The notes under the pieces are model-generated. The model made no database searches, was not told where the DNA came from, and worked only from the letters and a program-made list of their open reading frames with translations. A stretch of DNA of 64,000 nt. It comes from Sabellastarte sp. h YS-2021 (lineage: Eukaryota; Annelida; Polychaeta; Sabellida; Sabellidae). The stretch's first letter is position 1, and each line of letters opens with the position of its first letter. The stretch lies in assembly GCA_964017235.1 (NCBI GenBank), contig OZ024930.1, positions 149,916,221 through 149,980,220 of the forward strand, given 5' to 3'. Below are positions 23,477-35,031 of the stretch, in pieces. The position numbers were made by a program, and so were the translations under genes.

Positions 23477-24723
23477 CTGAAAATACAGGGACACTTTGTT
23501 ATTCTTTTCACCCTGGTGAATTTTAAAGTTCTATTTAATAGGGGCTATTTAATGGTTGGGTACTGGGATAAATAGCTACCCGTTGAGATCACTACTTTGA
23601 ATTACATTTAGCGCTGCAGTGTTACATTTAAGGCCAGGTCACACTGTAGCGAGGGGGCTACGAATTAACCGGCGAATATGAAGAATTCCTGCGAATTAGA
23701 AATTGTAGTACTTCGCCACAGAGATGGCGGGAAAGTGTGGTCACATGATGAAAATTCGAAAATTAGAAGATTTACTGTGATCCGGCTACCATGGGTTACC
23801 ATCATCTTTATCCTGGTGAAGATCATGGTGCGATATTCTCATTACCTGGACGAGAATATCTTACTTGTCTGAAGAACATCGAGGAACATATAACGAATTT
23901 CGTACAGGCACCTACGAATTAATGCAAAGTCTTAATACGGTGTCAGCCAAGAACATCGTAGTTGGTCAAGCCCAGGTCACACAGTGGCGAGGGTGCTACA
24001 ATGATATCTGCGAATATAGCAGAATAGAGATGACTTCAAATTCGCCAGAATTCACCGAACAAAAGCGGGAAAGTGTGGTCATGTGATAAAAAATCTTCAT
24101 ACTTCTACGACCCCTCTACGATGCTTTTCGACAGTCCTGAGATTAACCCTCAACAAAGCAAGAATACACTGAGAATATACCGAGAATATGCTATGAACTG
24201 GTAAAGATATCTGGCGATTTGACTACAATAGTCCACGAATTAACTACAGGTGGGGCAGAATGAATGCGATCTTTGAAGAATCTTCCACAACAAAGGAAGA
24301 ACCAGTTGAGAACAAGGAAGAATATTTGGTGAATTTACTGAGAACAAGAAGATAGTATGATTTGCTGGAAAATGTCCTACCACAGAGCTACAATGTAGAA
24401 GAATCTGCTACAAATAGTGGTGAATTCCCATGGCGAACTAAAAAAACGCCATGAATCGGCGAATACCGGCGATAGTTTTGAACAGTTTGAAACTGTCGTA
24501 GCCAGATGATGATCCATGGAGAATGGTGGACAACAGTGAAGATGGACCAAGAATATGCTACCAACAGGGAAGAATTTCAGGATCGCGCATATTCGCCACT
24601 AAAAATCGCCACAGTGTGACCTGGCTATAAGGGAATATGTGACAAGCCCGTGACGAGGAGGAAGAACGTGTTGAGAAGACTGACGACCAATTCCTGGACA
24701 ACGCCGATTCCTATATAAACCCC

Positions 24724-26034
24724 TTGGATCATCTGGATTCGTTTCATTTTTTCATCAGACGTTGGACAGTGTACATCAAAACTATGGATGTCCAGAGACT
24801 CACAATATTGCAGCAAATGTATGAGGCTCATCGTTTAAATCAACAGAATCAAATTATGGTGGCCCAGATACTGGTTGACAGACAGAGAAGGCGTCGACCA
24901 AGGCCCAGGAGGTATTGGGTGAAGCCCTGGCTCTCCAGGAGGCTGGACTATGGTCACTATGATAGATTGATGAGGGAGCTTGAGGCTGAGGATGTGGTGT
25001 CATTCAGGAATTTTGTCAGGATGCACCCAGCCATGTTCAGAGAGGTCTTGCAGAGGGTACAGGCACATGGACAGGCAATCCATCAACCCTGGATGCAGAC
25101 TTGCCATCACACTTCGTTTCTTGGCCACAGGAGAGAAGTACTAGAGTCTGATGTTTAGCTTCAGGGTAGCACACAACACCATCTCAGTCATTGTAAGACA
25201 GACTTGTGAGGCCATTCTTGAAGAATATGGTGACGAAGTCCTGCAGTGTCCCCGCACCAGTGATGCCTGGAAGCAGATGGCAGCCTAATTTTCTTCCAGA
25301 TGGAATTTCCACCACACCCTGGGGGCCATAGATGGCAAGCATGTGGCAATCATGTGTCCCAAGAATGGTGGCTCCCTCTATTACAACTACAAGGGCTTTC
25401 ATTCAGTCATACTTCTGGCTCTTGTGGATGCCAAGTACAAGTTTCTGTGGGTGGATGTTGGCACCAATGGCTCTAGTTCTGATGCCCAGATATTCAATGA
25501 CTGTGATTTGTGCTCGGGCATTGTTGATGGCACTTTGGATATACCTGATGCAGAGCCACTGCATGGTGATGACCGTGATATGCCATATTTTCTCATTGGG
25601 GATGATGCTTTTTCCCTGAGGACCTGGTTGACGAAGTCATTTAGTGCCAGAGGACTGCCTGACAAGGAGAGGATCTTCAACTACAGACTGTCTCGTGCCA
25701 AAAGGGTAGTAGAGAATGCCTTTGGTATCATGGCCAACAGATTTGGTTGTCTTCTCACCACCATGAGTCAGAATCCAGAGACTGTTACCTCTATTGTATT
25801 AGCCTGTTGCACGTTGCACAACATCATGAGACTCGGGTATCCACCAGGGGATAGCAGATGAGGAGGATGACAACCACAGAGTTATACCAGGACGGTGGAG
25901 GCAAGGTGCTTGCTTGCAGGACATTGAGGAAGTGACTGGTGGCAACAGGGATACACAGGTTGCCAAGAGACAGAGACTGTATTTGAAGCATTATTATAAT
26001 GCTCCAGTAGGGCCACGGCATGGCAAAGGAACAT
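24724..26034 (+). pseudogene. Harbinger transposase (HARBI1-like DDE nuclease), inactivated
   Basis: Residues 1-120 from the ATG at 24724 include a basic stretch RQRRRRPRPRRYW and FRNFVRMHPAMFREVLQRVQ, typical of the N-terminal part of HARBI1-like transposases. The catalytic DDE_Tnp_4 region follows: GAIDGKHVAIM near 25322 (first Asp), VGTNGSSSDAQIFN near 25460 (second Asp), and RVVENAFGIMANRFG near 25710 (Glu). The C terminus (KRQRLYLKHYYNAPVG near 25990) is in another frame. Breaks: a frameshift near 25095, in-frame stops at about 25142 and 25286, and a frameshift near 25850. The enzyme would cut and join DNA at the element ends; this copy cannot make it. Confidence 0.9.
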
Positions 26035-27575
26035 GATTTGAGACTTTCACATAGGCCAAGGACATTTGTTACTTGTACATACATATGTCATTGACTGTAT
26101 TATCTGCAGTAATTTCACTATCCACTGCTATATCATTATCTGTGTTACTTTGTGTATTGGACATTATATACTGGTTACAGTTCTTGTGTATTACAATAAA
26201 GTTATTATCATAATACCTTTCAGTTGGGACTGTCTTGTTGTCAAGGTGTAATAGGTCAACTTGATTGTATTATCTTCAGTAATTTCATTATTCAGTGCTA
26301 TAGCATTATCTGTGTTACTTTGTGTATTGGGCATTATATACTGGTTACAGTTCTTGTGTATTACAATAAAGTTATTATCATAATACATTTCATTTGTGAA
26401 TTGTCTTGTTGTCAAGATCAAAGAGGTCAAATTGAACACATACCAAAAAACCAAAGCATGTAAATGGTTCAACACTGAACAGTTCACTGAATTGTTTACA
26501 TCTGAACTACCAAAGGCCAAACTAGGTTACAGAGATTGTCAAAGCATGGAAAGGTCACTAATCTAAGCAGATCAAAGGTCAAAACTGTACGCAACAAAAA
26601 CCACCTGCCTTGGATTAAGAGCCCAATGAAATCCAAGAATGGCTATATGCAAATTTTAACATTGGCCAAGTGCTAAAATTTGTTTATATCCCATTTCTGG
26701 ATTTCATTCTACAATTGTGCAAGTTTAACAGCGACTAGGTCATATTGGGTCATGTTACATCATGCCTTGGGAACCACTAGGCACTTTTGATCACCCCTGC
26801 CAAGATTTGACACCAAGTTTCCAAGTTTTAGACCATTATGTTAATTCAGTGTGTTTTGAACAAAAGAAAAACAAGCAATATAATGAAAACTTCTATTGTA
26901 TCAACAATGTCAAAAAGGACATATCACAACAAGTAGTACATAGTAGTGCCAGAGACACCTGGAATTATATCAGCACCCACTAAAAAGTACAGAAATTACA
27001 TGTCACAGACATGTGCACTCCCATAACATAATAATACAGGCCACAGTTGGCAAAACTCACATCATGAGTTGAAACTGACAAAGTAAAACTTGGTTAATAT
27101 ACAGGCCACAGTTGGCACCACTCACATCATGAGTTGAAATTGACAAAGTAAAATTGGTTTACTACACGCAGACCACTAATAAAATACTACAGTCCAGACT
27201 TGAAACAACTCACAACATGAGTTTAAATTATAAAAGTGAAACTTGGTTTACTACACGCAGACCACTAAAAAAATATTGTAACGCCTGTAATAAGAAAGTT
27301 ATGTTTAAAACCTTAGAAAATCATTTCAAGACTGTCACTGTGACATGTTAAGACTATAACATAAATATTTAAATACTATTGTAAAATGATATTCACACAA
27401 TGAAAAAGTTATATGAAAAGTATTACATAATTATTTTAAGCCCCTAACATAATTACTTTAATTACTTTACTATTATACACCTGTTTACTAATTACTTTTC
27501 ACATGTCAGAAAATTACTTGTCACATAATGTCACATAAATACCTTTAAGCATTAAAGTTAAGAAAGTTGTTAAAG
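26035..27575. repeat. Harbinger interior: 177-bp tandem duplication and ~70-90-bp repeats
   Basis: Block 26085-26245 is duplicated at 26262-26420 (TTACTTTGTGTATTGG(A/G)CAT, then TTACAATAAAGTTATTATCA in each, giving two AATAAA hexamers that could end a transposase message). Further on, CAGGCCACAGTTGGCA near 27040 and 27102, and TACTACACGCAGACCACTAA near 27162 and 27250, mark short tandem repeats. No other coding content seen. Confidence 0.7.
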
Positions 27576-28737
27576 TTAAGAACCTTGAGAATCATCCTGG
27601 TTAATTAAAGTCATAGGTGTCATGGGTGTTGAAGGCACATTGGGAATACCAGCAAATGAAGCATTTAAATCAGACAAATTCAGATCAGAGAGTCCTATTA
27701 TCCTACCCTCAGTGTCTGTGATGACAAACTTGGTGCCTGAGCCACCGGATGATGATCCTGCTGACTGTCCTGAGGTACTGGGCGCTGATGGAGTCTGGAA
27801 AATGACAGTGGTCTGACCCTGGGTGTCTGAAGCTTGAGGCACTGGAGTAGAGGAGGCCACAGCTGCGGGTGCTGGTGCGGGTGGAGGAGGCATCTGTGTA
27901 ATAGTGAACTGCTGTTGCTGCTGCTGCTGTAGCTGCTGCTGCATACTGTCCAACTGCTTCTGTCTGTCGTCCAGTTGCTTCTCCTTGTCCAGCTCCTGCC
28001 TCTGGACGTCCCTCTGTCCCAACAGCTTGGATCATTTGAGAGTCTGGTTGAGGAGGTCAATACTCCTCATCTGGTAGGTTGGCCAGAGGTCCTCGTGTAT
28101 CTTACCCATGGCACTGGACATCCAGCCAGCCCAAACAGTCCTGTCATTGGTCTGAGCCTCCATGGATGTCAAGAGTCTCTCCAGCCTGTCAGAGATCTGG
28201 GCACTGCTGTCACTCTGTTCACACATCATGTCCAGGAGCTCTGACTCAGTACTGGCGCTTCTCCTAGTGGTCCTCCTGGCTGTTGTAGTGGAGAGACTGA
28301 GAGGTGGAGGAGGGGTGCTACAAACTCTCAATTCACCCAGGGATCCTAGAAAGGGATATTAGAATTAGAATTAGAATCCTGACTCGACAGGTTCGTCAGC
28401 TGGATCGAAGTCTGTGGAAAGGTGTGAAGGCATGGTGGCCCTGTACTCCTTCTTGCCTTTGTTGTACATTTCTGGATGGTTCTTGAGCCACTGGGCCATC
28501 TCATCCTCCTGGGCATCTGTCATCCTCACCAGCCTCTTCTTGTACCTTCCATGGGTGGGCTCCTCCGACTCCTCTGTGTCCTCTGGCTGTGTTCCCTGGG
28601 TGGCTGGATCCCCTTGGGTCTGATGCTTGTGTGTCAGGGAATTCATCCGACTGTTCAGCCTGTTCAGGCTGGTCTGAAGATTCCATCTGAGACAGAGTGA
28701 CCCTCTTTCTCTTTCCTAGTCCAGGTCTCTTCACCAT
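27576..28737 (-). pseudogene. Harbinger-associated MADF/Myb-like DNA-binding protein, frameshifted
   Basis: ATG at 28737 opens MVKRPGLGKRKRVTLS, basic; after a frameshift near 28630 the frame continues to DAQEDEMAQWLKNHPEMYNK at about 28530, matching the start of a MADF/Myb-SANT-like domain (L..WL..HP.LY). A stop at 28371 ends it before the rest of the domain. Further pieces: 28331-28032 (coiled, Ser-rich, LERLLTSMEAQ) and 28022-27576, with a Gln-rich coiled coil and a Pro/Ala then Gly/Ser-rich tail. The ORFs on the plus strand across this stretch are shadows. In live Harbingers this partner binds DNA and brings the transposase into the nucleus. Confidence 0.75.
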
Positions 28738-29468
28738 ATTTCTAGTCTTAGAAATATTTCCAAAAATATATCCAAAGTTCGTCGATGTGAACGCACTGAA
28801 GAAAAATTCGCAAGAGATGCAAATTGTTCGCGGGGCCCTCCTTTTATAGTCTCCAGCCAGTTCGTCGTAGACCACAAATATCGTAGCTGATTGGTAGCCA
28901 GTTCTTCGAATGTGTAGCCAGTTCAATAATCAGCGACGATCTACTCCGATGTTCGCTGCTGATTGGCTGAGAATAGTGGCAATATCTCCAGGGCCTCGTG
29001 GCATATTCTTTGGGGGCGATGATGGATGGCTTCCTTACTGCAAATATCGTCGCATATTCTTCCTCTTTCACACGACAATCTTCAAAGGAAAATTGAAGAA
29101 TAGTGACGAACAATGAAGAAGCCTGCCACGAAGTGACGAACAGGCCTACGAATAAGCTACACATTCTATGAGACACTACCATCTGTGAAGAATTGCTAAG
29201 AACTGGATGAAGGACGGCGATAGTTTTGAACAGTTTGAAACTGTCGCAGCCAGAGGATGATCCATGGAGAATAATGGAGAACAGTGAAGATGGACCAAGA
29301 ACCCAATACGAAGGGTGAAGAATTTCAGGATCGCGCATATTCGCCGGTAAACATAGCCAAAGTGTGACCTAGTCACACAATCATAACATGTTTCCAAATG
29401 AATGTGACCAAACTCATAAAGTGAGACTCAGTTTTCAACTTAGCAAAATGGTAACTAGTAATGCTTAC

Positions 29469-29665
29469 ATCCCGTCTCATTGTCTCCTGGATATCAGCAC
29501 TAGCACTCCAACCACCAATCGTGAAGATCACCAAGTGTGTCTTGTCCATGTGTCTTCCAGTAATGGCAAACAAGTCCCCTTTAGTTGCTGCGGAGACAGT
29601 GAAGAAAACGTTTTCTATTTCTGGCTTTTCAGATTTCCTGTCGCTTGGTTTGTTATTAGAAACTT
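29469..29665 (-). CDS. Rel/NF-kB-like protein, first half of the IPT/TIG (RHD-C) domain
   Basis: Acceptor tattttttatag (AG 29667-29666), donor GGGAT|GTAAGC (GT 29468-29467); phase 1 in, phase 0 out, so it fits both neighbours. The translation has KPEIENVFFTVSAATKGDLF then AITGRHMDKTHLVIFTIGGW. This tracks the Rel consensus 'L.I.R.....S..GG.EI.LLCDKV.K.DI.V.F....W.A.G.F' with the conserved Trp in GGWSASAD. The phrase IGGW also recalls farnesoic-acid-methyltransferase-like domains, but exon order and the next exon favour Rel. The donor is only 94 bp from the Harbinger right end. Confidence 0.72.
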
Positions 29666-29919
29666 CTATAAAAAATAAGCAGTTAATTAGAGAGGTAAAA
29701 CACAATCTAAAAGAGATTGCAAAAACCTTTACTGAACCAGGAATTGTAAAACAGCCGGGCAGATTTGATTGGAAAAGGACCCAAGACAGTTAGTGCAATT
29801 CGCTAGTTTTGTTTCTTCAGATGAAAGATTTTACAATAAAATGTTGTGTCAAATTGTACCAGGGAGATCAGGGGCCTATATACAATCCCAAAATCTAAAG
29901 CAATGCCCACAAGTTAAGG
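29666..29919. other. Intronic spacer
   Basis: No feature recognised. The 95-residue plus-strand ORF 29769-30056 runs into the repeat head at 29920 and shows no motif. Confidence 0.35.
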
Positions 29920-32600
29920 AACAAGCAATCAGTGCCCGTGAACGGGCTCTGTGTCAGCTGACTGCGTGTTTTGAGTTTCAGAATAGAAGTGACAGAAGAA
30001 AAGGACACAAAAGTTGTGCCCTGGAAATGGTGTTCAGAAGGAAAGTAAGAAGGTAACTGTTAAGGTGTAAAAAGTAAGTTAAAAACATATTTAAAGAAAA
30101 CATTCCAAATGCAATAGTTTTAATTTTACTATGTTATAGCTCACCCAAAAATAGGTGAATAACATACTGAAACTAAATAATGTAATAGTTTTCAAGTTAT
30201 AAGTGATTTACTCAACAGTGATAACCTAAAAGTAGCTATTACTCAGCTATGCCATGAGCTACAGGTCTAAAATTTTACTGTGTTTCTCTAAATGCAATAG
30301 TTTTCAAGTTACAAGTGATTTTACTCATAATGGCAGTTACTGAAAAGTCCAAAAGTAGCTATTACTCACTTAGCTATTGAGATAGACACCCAAGTTACTC
30401 ACCATTTTGTAGCTACGGAAAAAGTAGCCAACTAACATATTTTAACAAAATGCTCTAAATGCAATACTTTTCAAGTTATAAATGATTTAGTGTTGAGTAA
30501 GAACCTCAAAGTAGCTATTACTCAGCTATGCAATGAGCCACAGGTCTGGAATTTTACTATGTTATAGCTCACCCAAAATAGGTGAATAACATTATTGAAG
30601 TTAAATACTCTAAATGCAATACTTTTCAAGTTATAAGTGATTTACTCAACAGTGATAACCTAAAAGTAGCTATTACTCAGGTATGCCATGAGTTACAGGT
30701 CTGAAATTTTACTGTTATAGCTGACCCAAAAGTATCTGAATAACATATTTATACAAAATGCTCTAAATGCAGTACTTTTCAAGTTATAAATGATTTAGTG
30801 TTGAGTAAGAACCTCAAAGTAGCTATTACTAAGGTATGCCATGAGTTACAGGTCTGAAATTTTACTATGTTATAGCTGACCCAAAAGTAGCTGAATAACA
30901 TATTTACACAAACTTCTCTAAATGCAACAGTTTTCAAGTTACAAGTGATTTTACTCATGAAAGAAGTTACTGAAAAGTCCAAAGGTAGCTATTACTCACT
31001 TAGCTATTGAGATAGACAGCCACGTTTCTCACCATGTTGTAGCTATGGAAAAAGTAGCTGAATAACATATTTGAACAAAATGCTCTAAATGCAATACTTT
31101 TCAAGTTATAAATGATTTAGTGTTGAGTAAGAACCTCAAAGTAGCTATTACTTAGCTATGCAATGAGCCACAGGTCTGGAATTTTACTATGTTATAGCTG
31201 ACCCCAAAATAGGTGAATAACATATTGAAACTAAATACTCTAAATGCAATACTTTTCAAGTTATAAGTGATATACTCAACAGTGATAACGTAAAAGTAGC
31301 TATTACTCGGCTATGCCATGAGCTACATGTCTGAAATTTTACTATGTTATAGCTGACCCAAAAGTAGCTGAATAATATATTTGGACAAAATTCTCTAAAT
31401 GCAATAGTTTTCAAATTACAAGTGATTTTACTCATGATGGAAGTTAGTGAAAAGTCCAAAAGTAGCTATTACTCACTTAGCTATTGAAATAGACAACCCA
31501 AGTTACTCACCATGTTGTAGCTATGGAAAAAGTAGCTGAATAACAAAGTGCTCTAAATGCAATACTTTTAAAGTTATAATTGATTTAGTGCATGATTTCA
31601 TTAATTTTAATGCATTAAAAATTATTCAAAAAATTCATAAAAAAAACTTTAGCATGTGAAAGCTCTCCAAAATGTAGGTGAGTGAGTTATTTGAGAAATA
31701 CTGGCTATCTGCAATACTTTTAGTGATAATAGGTATTTACTTATTTTGCGTAGGTGAGTTATTAGCTACGGGTATGAAATTTCACCAAGTGAAAGCTCTC
31801 CCAAAAGTAGGTGAATGAGTTATTTGAGAAAAATTGGCTATCTGCAATACTTTTAGAGATAATTTGCATTTACTCATTTTGAGTAGGTGAGTAATTAGCT
31901 ATAGGTCTGAAACTTGACCATGTGAAAGCTCTTCCAAAAGTAGGTGAATGAGTTATTTGGGACAAATTGGCAATATGTAATACTTTTAAGAGATAATTCA
32001 CATTTACTCATTTTGAGTAGGTGAGTAATTATCTACGGGTCTGAAACTTCACCATGAGAAAGCTCTCCCAAAAGTCGATGAATGAGTTATTTGAGAAAAA
32101 TTGGCTATCCGCAATACTTTTACAGATAATTAGCATTTACTCATTTTGAGTAGGTGAATAATTAGCTGCGGGTCTGAAACTTCACCAAGTGAAAGCTCTC
32201 CCAATAGTAGGTGAATGAGTTATTTGAGAAAAATTGGCTATCCGCAATACTTTTACAGATAATTCGCATTTACTCATTTTGAGTAGGTGAATAATTAGCT
32301 GCGGGTCTCAAACTTCACCTAGTGAAAGCTCTCCCAATAGTAGGTGAATGAGTTATTTGAGAAAAATTGGCTATCTGCAATACTTTTAGAGATAATTCGC
32401 ATTTACTCATTATGAGTAGGTGAGTAATTAGCTATGGGTCTGAAACTTCACCAAGTGAAAGCTCTTCCAAAAGTAGGTGAATGAGTTATTTGAGAAAAAT
32501 TGGCTATCTGCAATACTTTTAGAGATAATTCACATTTCCTCATTTTGAGTAAGTGAGTAATTAGCTATGGGTCCGAAACTTGACCATGTGAAATTGAAAA
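29920..32600 (+). mobile_element. Array-bearing element, copy 2 (155-bp family head and array, then ~135-bp array)
   Basis: Head AACAAGCAATCAGTGCCCGT matches 7674 onward for ~200 bp. About ten 155-bp-type units run from 30060 to 31600. At ~31640 the repeat changes to a ~133-137-bp unit (GAAAGCTCTCCCAAAAGTAG, TTGGCTATCTGCAATACTTT) near 31658, 31795, 31924, 32060, 32190, 32323 and 32458. The two unit types share GTAGGTGAATGAGTTATTTG-like wording, so one probably derives from the other. Non-coding. Confidence 0.8.
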
Positions 32601-33075
32601 CTTTCATGTTTCAACAGAATACTCTTCTACTACCCTGCGGGTCCAAAATTCGCTCAAAATCGCTCTATCTCTGACAGTTTCAGAGATATTTGCCATTTTT
32701 CATTTTACGCAAAAATTCAAGATGGCCGCCAAAAGTTGTAAAATTTGAAATTTTTCATATTGCAACCGAATACTCCTGTACTACCCTGTGGGTCAAAAAT
32801 TCACTCGAAATTGCTCTATCTCTTACAGTTTTCGAGATATTTCCACTTTTTGTATTTTGTAAAAAAAAACAGTCAAAGAAACACCCACGGCGGCCATCTT
32901 GTTTTTGTCCAGATATCCAGAATAATTGCCAAGCAAGCTTTGACCATGATGAACATATCCTGTAAATTTGGAAAGTGTACATTGCATGCCCTTTGATATA
33001 CTGGGGCAGCAAAAGTCCCTAAAATTTGAATAAAACGGCCGTGGCGGCCATCTTGTTTTTGGAAACGAGCCCAAA
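32601..33075. repeat. ~150-bp repeats of the ACCCTGTGGGTC/ATGGCCGCC family
   Basis: TACCCTG(C/T)GGGTC at 32631 and 32782 (151 bp apart), each followed by CTCTATCTCTNACAGTTTNN and GAGATATTT. Matches to the vertebrate-type YY1 consensus AAGATGGCCGCC or its inverse GGCGGCCATCTTG occur near 32720, 32890 and 33044. Same lineage as the arrays at 4.1-5.4 and 8.2-9.7 kb with different spacer sequence. Confidence 0.8.
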
Positions 33076-33204
33076 AAAACTCGGAGGTACCATTGAACCT
33101 ATCCTGCAAATTTGAGGCCTCTAATGCTAATACTTTTGGCTGCAGAGGGGTAACGAGAAATCATCTACACACTGTGGCAGCGGCGTACCCCCGCAAAAAC
33201 CATA

Positions 33205-33232
33205 GTATCCACCGGATGCATCCGGTGAATAC
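33205..33232. repeat. 28-bp near-perfect palindrome
   Basis: Centre ACCGGATGCATCCGGT with arms extending to GTATCC/GAATAC; one mismatched pair. Lies in the intron between two RHD exons, right after the array at 32.6-33.1 kb, and may mark an element end. Confidence 0.7.
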
Positions 33233-33625
33233 AAATAGGTAATACGAATTTTTATAGTGGAGTTTAGGGAGGGAAAATGGGATGATATTTTATCTTTTAC
33301 TGTGCTACAATCTTCATACACAGCTTAGCAACAGCACTGAAAAGTTGACCTAGATAAGAATCACGCTAAGAATTTGAAAACACATGTACAATATATACAC
33401 ACTTATAGTAAATATAACTTCCAGAATATAGGAGAACTACTTCTAATCATAACACTTAACACTTGTACAAACTATAAACTTATTTAAAATACCCTTGATG
33501 GTAACAGTATGGCTGTTTAACTTAATTGTGCCTTCAAAGAATAAAACAACTAATAAATGCCCCTGCTGTATAAAACACCCAACCTACACCCATGAACATT
33601 ATAATATATATTGATTTATACATAC

Positions 33626-33780
33626 TCATTTTAATTTCATCTGTTTCACTTTCTGCTATGGTTTCATGCGTTGTCCCAATGATGGTGAACCTAATTTTCA
33701 CTCGATGCTTTTCACTGGCTTGTCCATGCCAAGGCGTGGTCTCACTGTCCAGGATTTTGTTGATGCCAATGTAGTTCACA
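33626..33780 (-). CDS. Rel/NF-kB-like protein, end of the RHD N-terminal domain
   Basis: Acceptor tcttttatttgtaatag (AG 33782-33781), donor AATGA|GTATGT (GT 33625-33624); phase 2 in (AG|T), phase 1 out. It encodes VNYIGINKILDSETTPWH and SEKHRVKIRFTIIGTTHETI. In Rel and NFAT proteins this corresponds to 'F.NLGI....KK' and 'N.VRL.F.V....G', the last strands of the DNA-binding Ig-like domain. Shorter than in vertebrate Rel proteins, with a compact loop between the two. The plus-strand ORFs over it are shadows. Confidence 0.68.
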
Positions 33781-33841
33781 CTATTACAAATAAAAGAAAA
33801 ATACACACAGTAGATTCCCTTTCAAACAGAACTCATTATCA

Positions 33842-34418
33842 GGGCCCCTATTCACGAAAGGTCTTAGACTTAGCCAGTTCTTAGGCTTAAATCCAGTCTT
33901 GAAGTTAAGACTTTTGTCTCAGCTTTTGTCTCAAAACTGTATTCACAAAGGGTGACTTAGCTAAGTCCAAGATTATCAAATAACCACAGTGGTTTTCTGT
34001 GTCATGTGACCTTTCTTTTCTATTCAAACTATACTATTGGTGACATATATCCTTCATTTAATGCATTTTATCTAAGGAAAAGTGCTGTTTTGAAATGGAA
34101 ACCTTATTACCACATATAAATTCCCAAAGACTGTTTTAGTGAGGTGTTCTGTATAATGATACTTTATTTACAGCCATTTCAAATTTTGAAGTGGAGAAAA
34201 GTTTATGGCGGCCATATTTAAGCCCTCTTTACAAAATTTAAGCCCACTACCAACCAGTCTTAAAGTTAAGCCCTTGGCTAAGCCTAAGACCGGTCTTAAA
34301 TTCTTTGTGAATACCACAAAGCCTAAGACAAAAGTCTCAGTTTTTGGGCAGAAACTTGAGACAAAAGTCTCAACTTTAAACCTAAGCCCTGGCTAAGACC
34401 TTTCGTGAATATGGGCCC
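33842..34418. mobile_element. 577-bp MITE with long terminal inverted repeats
   Basis: Left arm GGGCCCCTATTCACGAAAGG then TCTTAGACTTAGCC; right arm GGCTAAGACCTTTCGTGAAT then ATGGGCCC, i.e. inverse of the left. Many internal CTTAGGCTTA/GTCTCA motifs are arranged symmetrically. A short plus-strand ORF starts at 34205 (ATGGCGGCCATATTTAAG); the same segment, inverted, supplies the start codon of the fused LINE ORF at 38894. Sits in the intron between exons 35032-35213 and 33626-33780. Confidence 0.85.
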
Positions 34419-34589
34419 AGATCTTCAAAAGACCTTTTACAATCAAATGTACACAGCTGTCTGGAATTCCTAGTTAATTAGATGTTTCCAGTTCCTTGAT
34501 GCTTGACTTGACACATTTGACTGTAAATTAGCTGGCAATACTTGCCCCTAGTTATATAACTCTTGCTAAGACTGAATTATACTTTAGCT

Positions 34590-34935
34590 TTTTCATTCCT
34601 TCAACTTCATAAAAATCTATTCACCTGTTCATGAACTTCATCTGTTCAATTTCATGAACTTCACTAACTTCACCAACTTTATCTGTTCATCTGTTTCAGT
34701 TTTTTAATTTTACTAATTTCATCAGTTTCATTTCATCAAATTTATTGGTTTAATTTCATCTATTTCACCTGTTGAATTTCATAAACTTTGCCTGTTTAAT
34801 TTCCCAATTTCACCTATTTATAGTTTCATCTAATTCGACTGTTTAATTCTATCAAATTGACCTATTAAAATCTTATAAACGTCACCAGTTCAATTGCATT
34901 AACTTCATCTCTTTAATACAGGTGAAGACAACCTC
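34590..34935. repeat. Degenerate minisatellite, 'TTCATCTGTTCAATTTCATGAACTT'-type
   Basis: Many short T/C-rich units built on TTTCATC / ACTTCACC / TGTTCAATTTCAT with an irregular ~30-35-bp period. No coding content. Confidence 0.65.
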
Positions 34936-35031
34936 ATGCTGCAATATACTATGACACATATAACTTCCTTGGGGTGATGTGATAAGTTTAACTTTTTTTA
35001 AATACAAAACTATTTCAAAATCAATGGCCAC

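Larger units (their letters stand above)
23632..29374. mobile_element. PIF/Harbinger-type DNA transposon (decayed, composite)
   Basis: Left end GGCCAGGTCACACTGTAGCG at 23632; right end AGTGTGACCTAGTC at 29361-29374, inverse of the left. Inside are a HARBI1-like DDE nuclease pseudogene on the plus strand and a MADF/Myb-like DNA-binding protein pseudogene on the minus strand, the two-gene layout of Harbinger elements. A second left-type end lies at 23970 (GCCCAGGTCACACAGTGGCG) and a second right-type end at 24605-24624 (CGCCACAGTGTGACCTGGC); a ~160-bp block before that inner end (24465-24624) repeats at 29213-29374. A short deletion derivative therefore appears nested in, or joined to, the full element. 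No convincing TSD was found. Confidence 0.82.

Noticed and set aside
23678..24086. Plus-strand ORFs near the left Harbinger end
   Set aside because: They lie in non-coding terminal sequence of the transposon and have no motif.
29469..29665. Farnesoic acid O-methyltransferase-like domain suggested by IGGW
   Set aside because: Only one short phrase fits; the full exon and its spliced neighbour fit the Rel IPT domain better.
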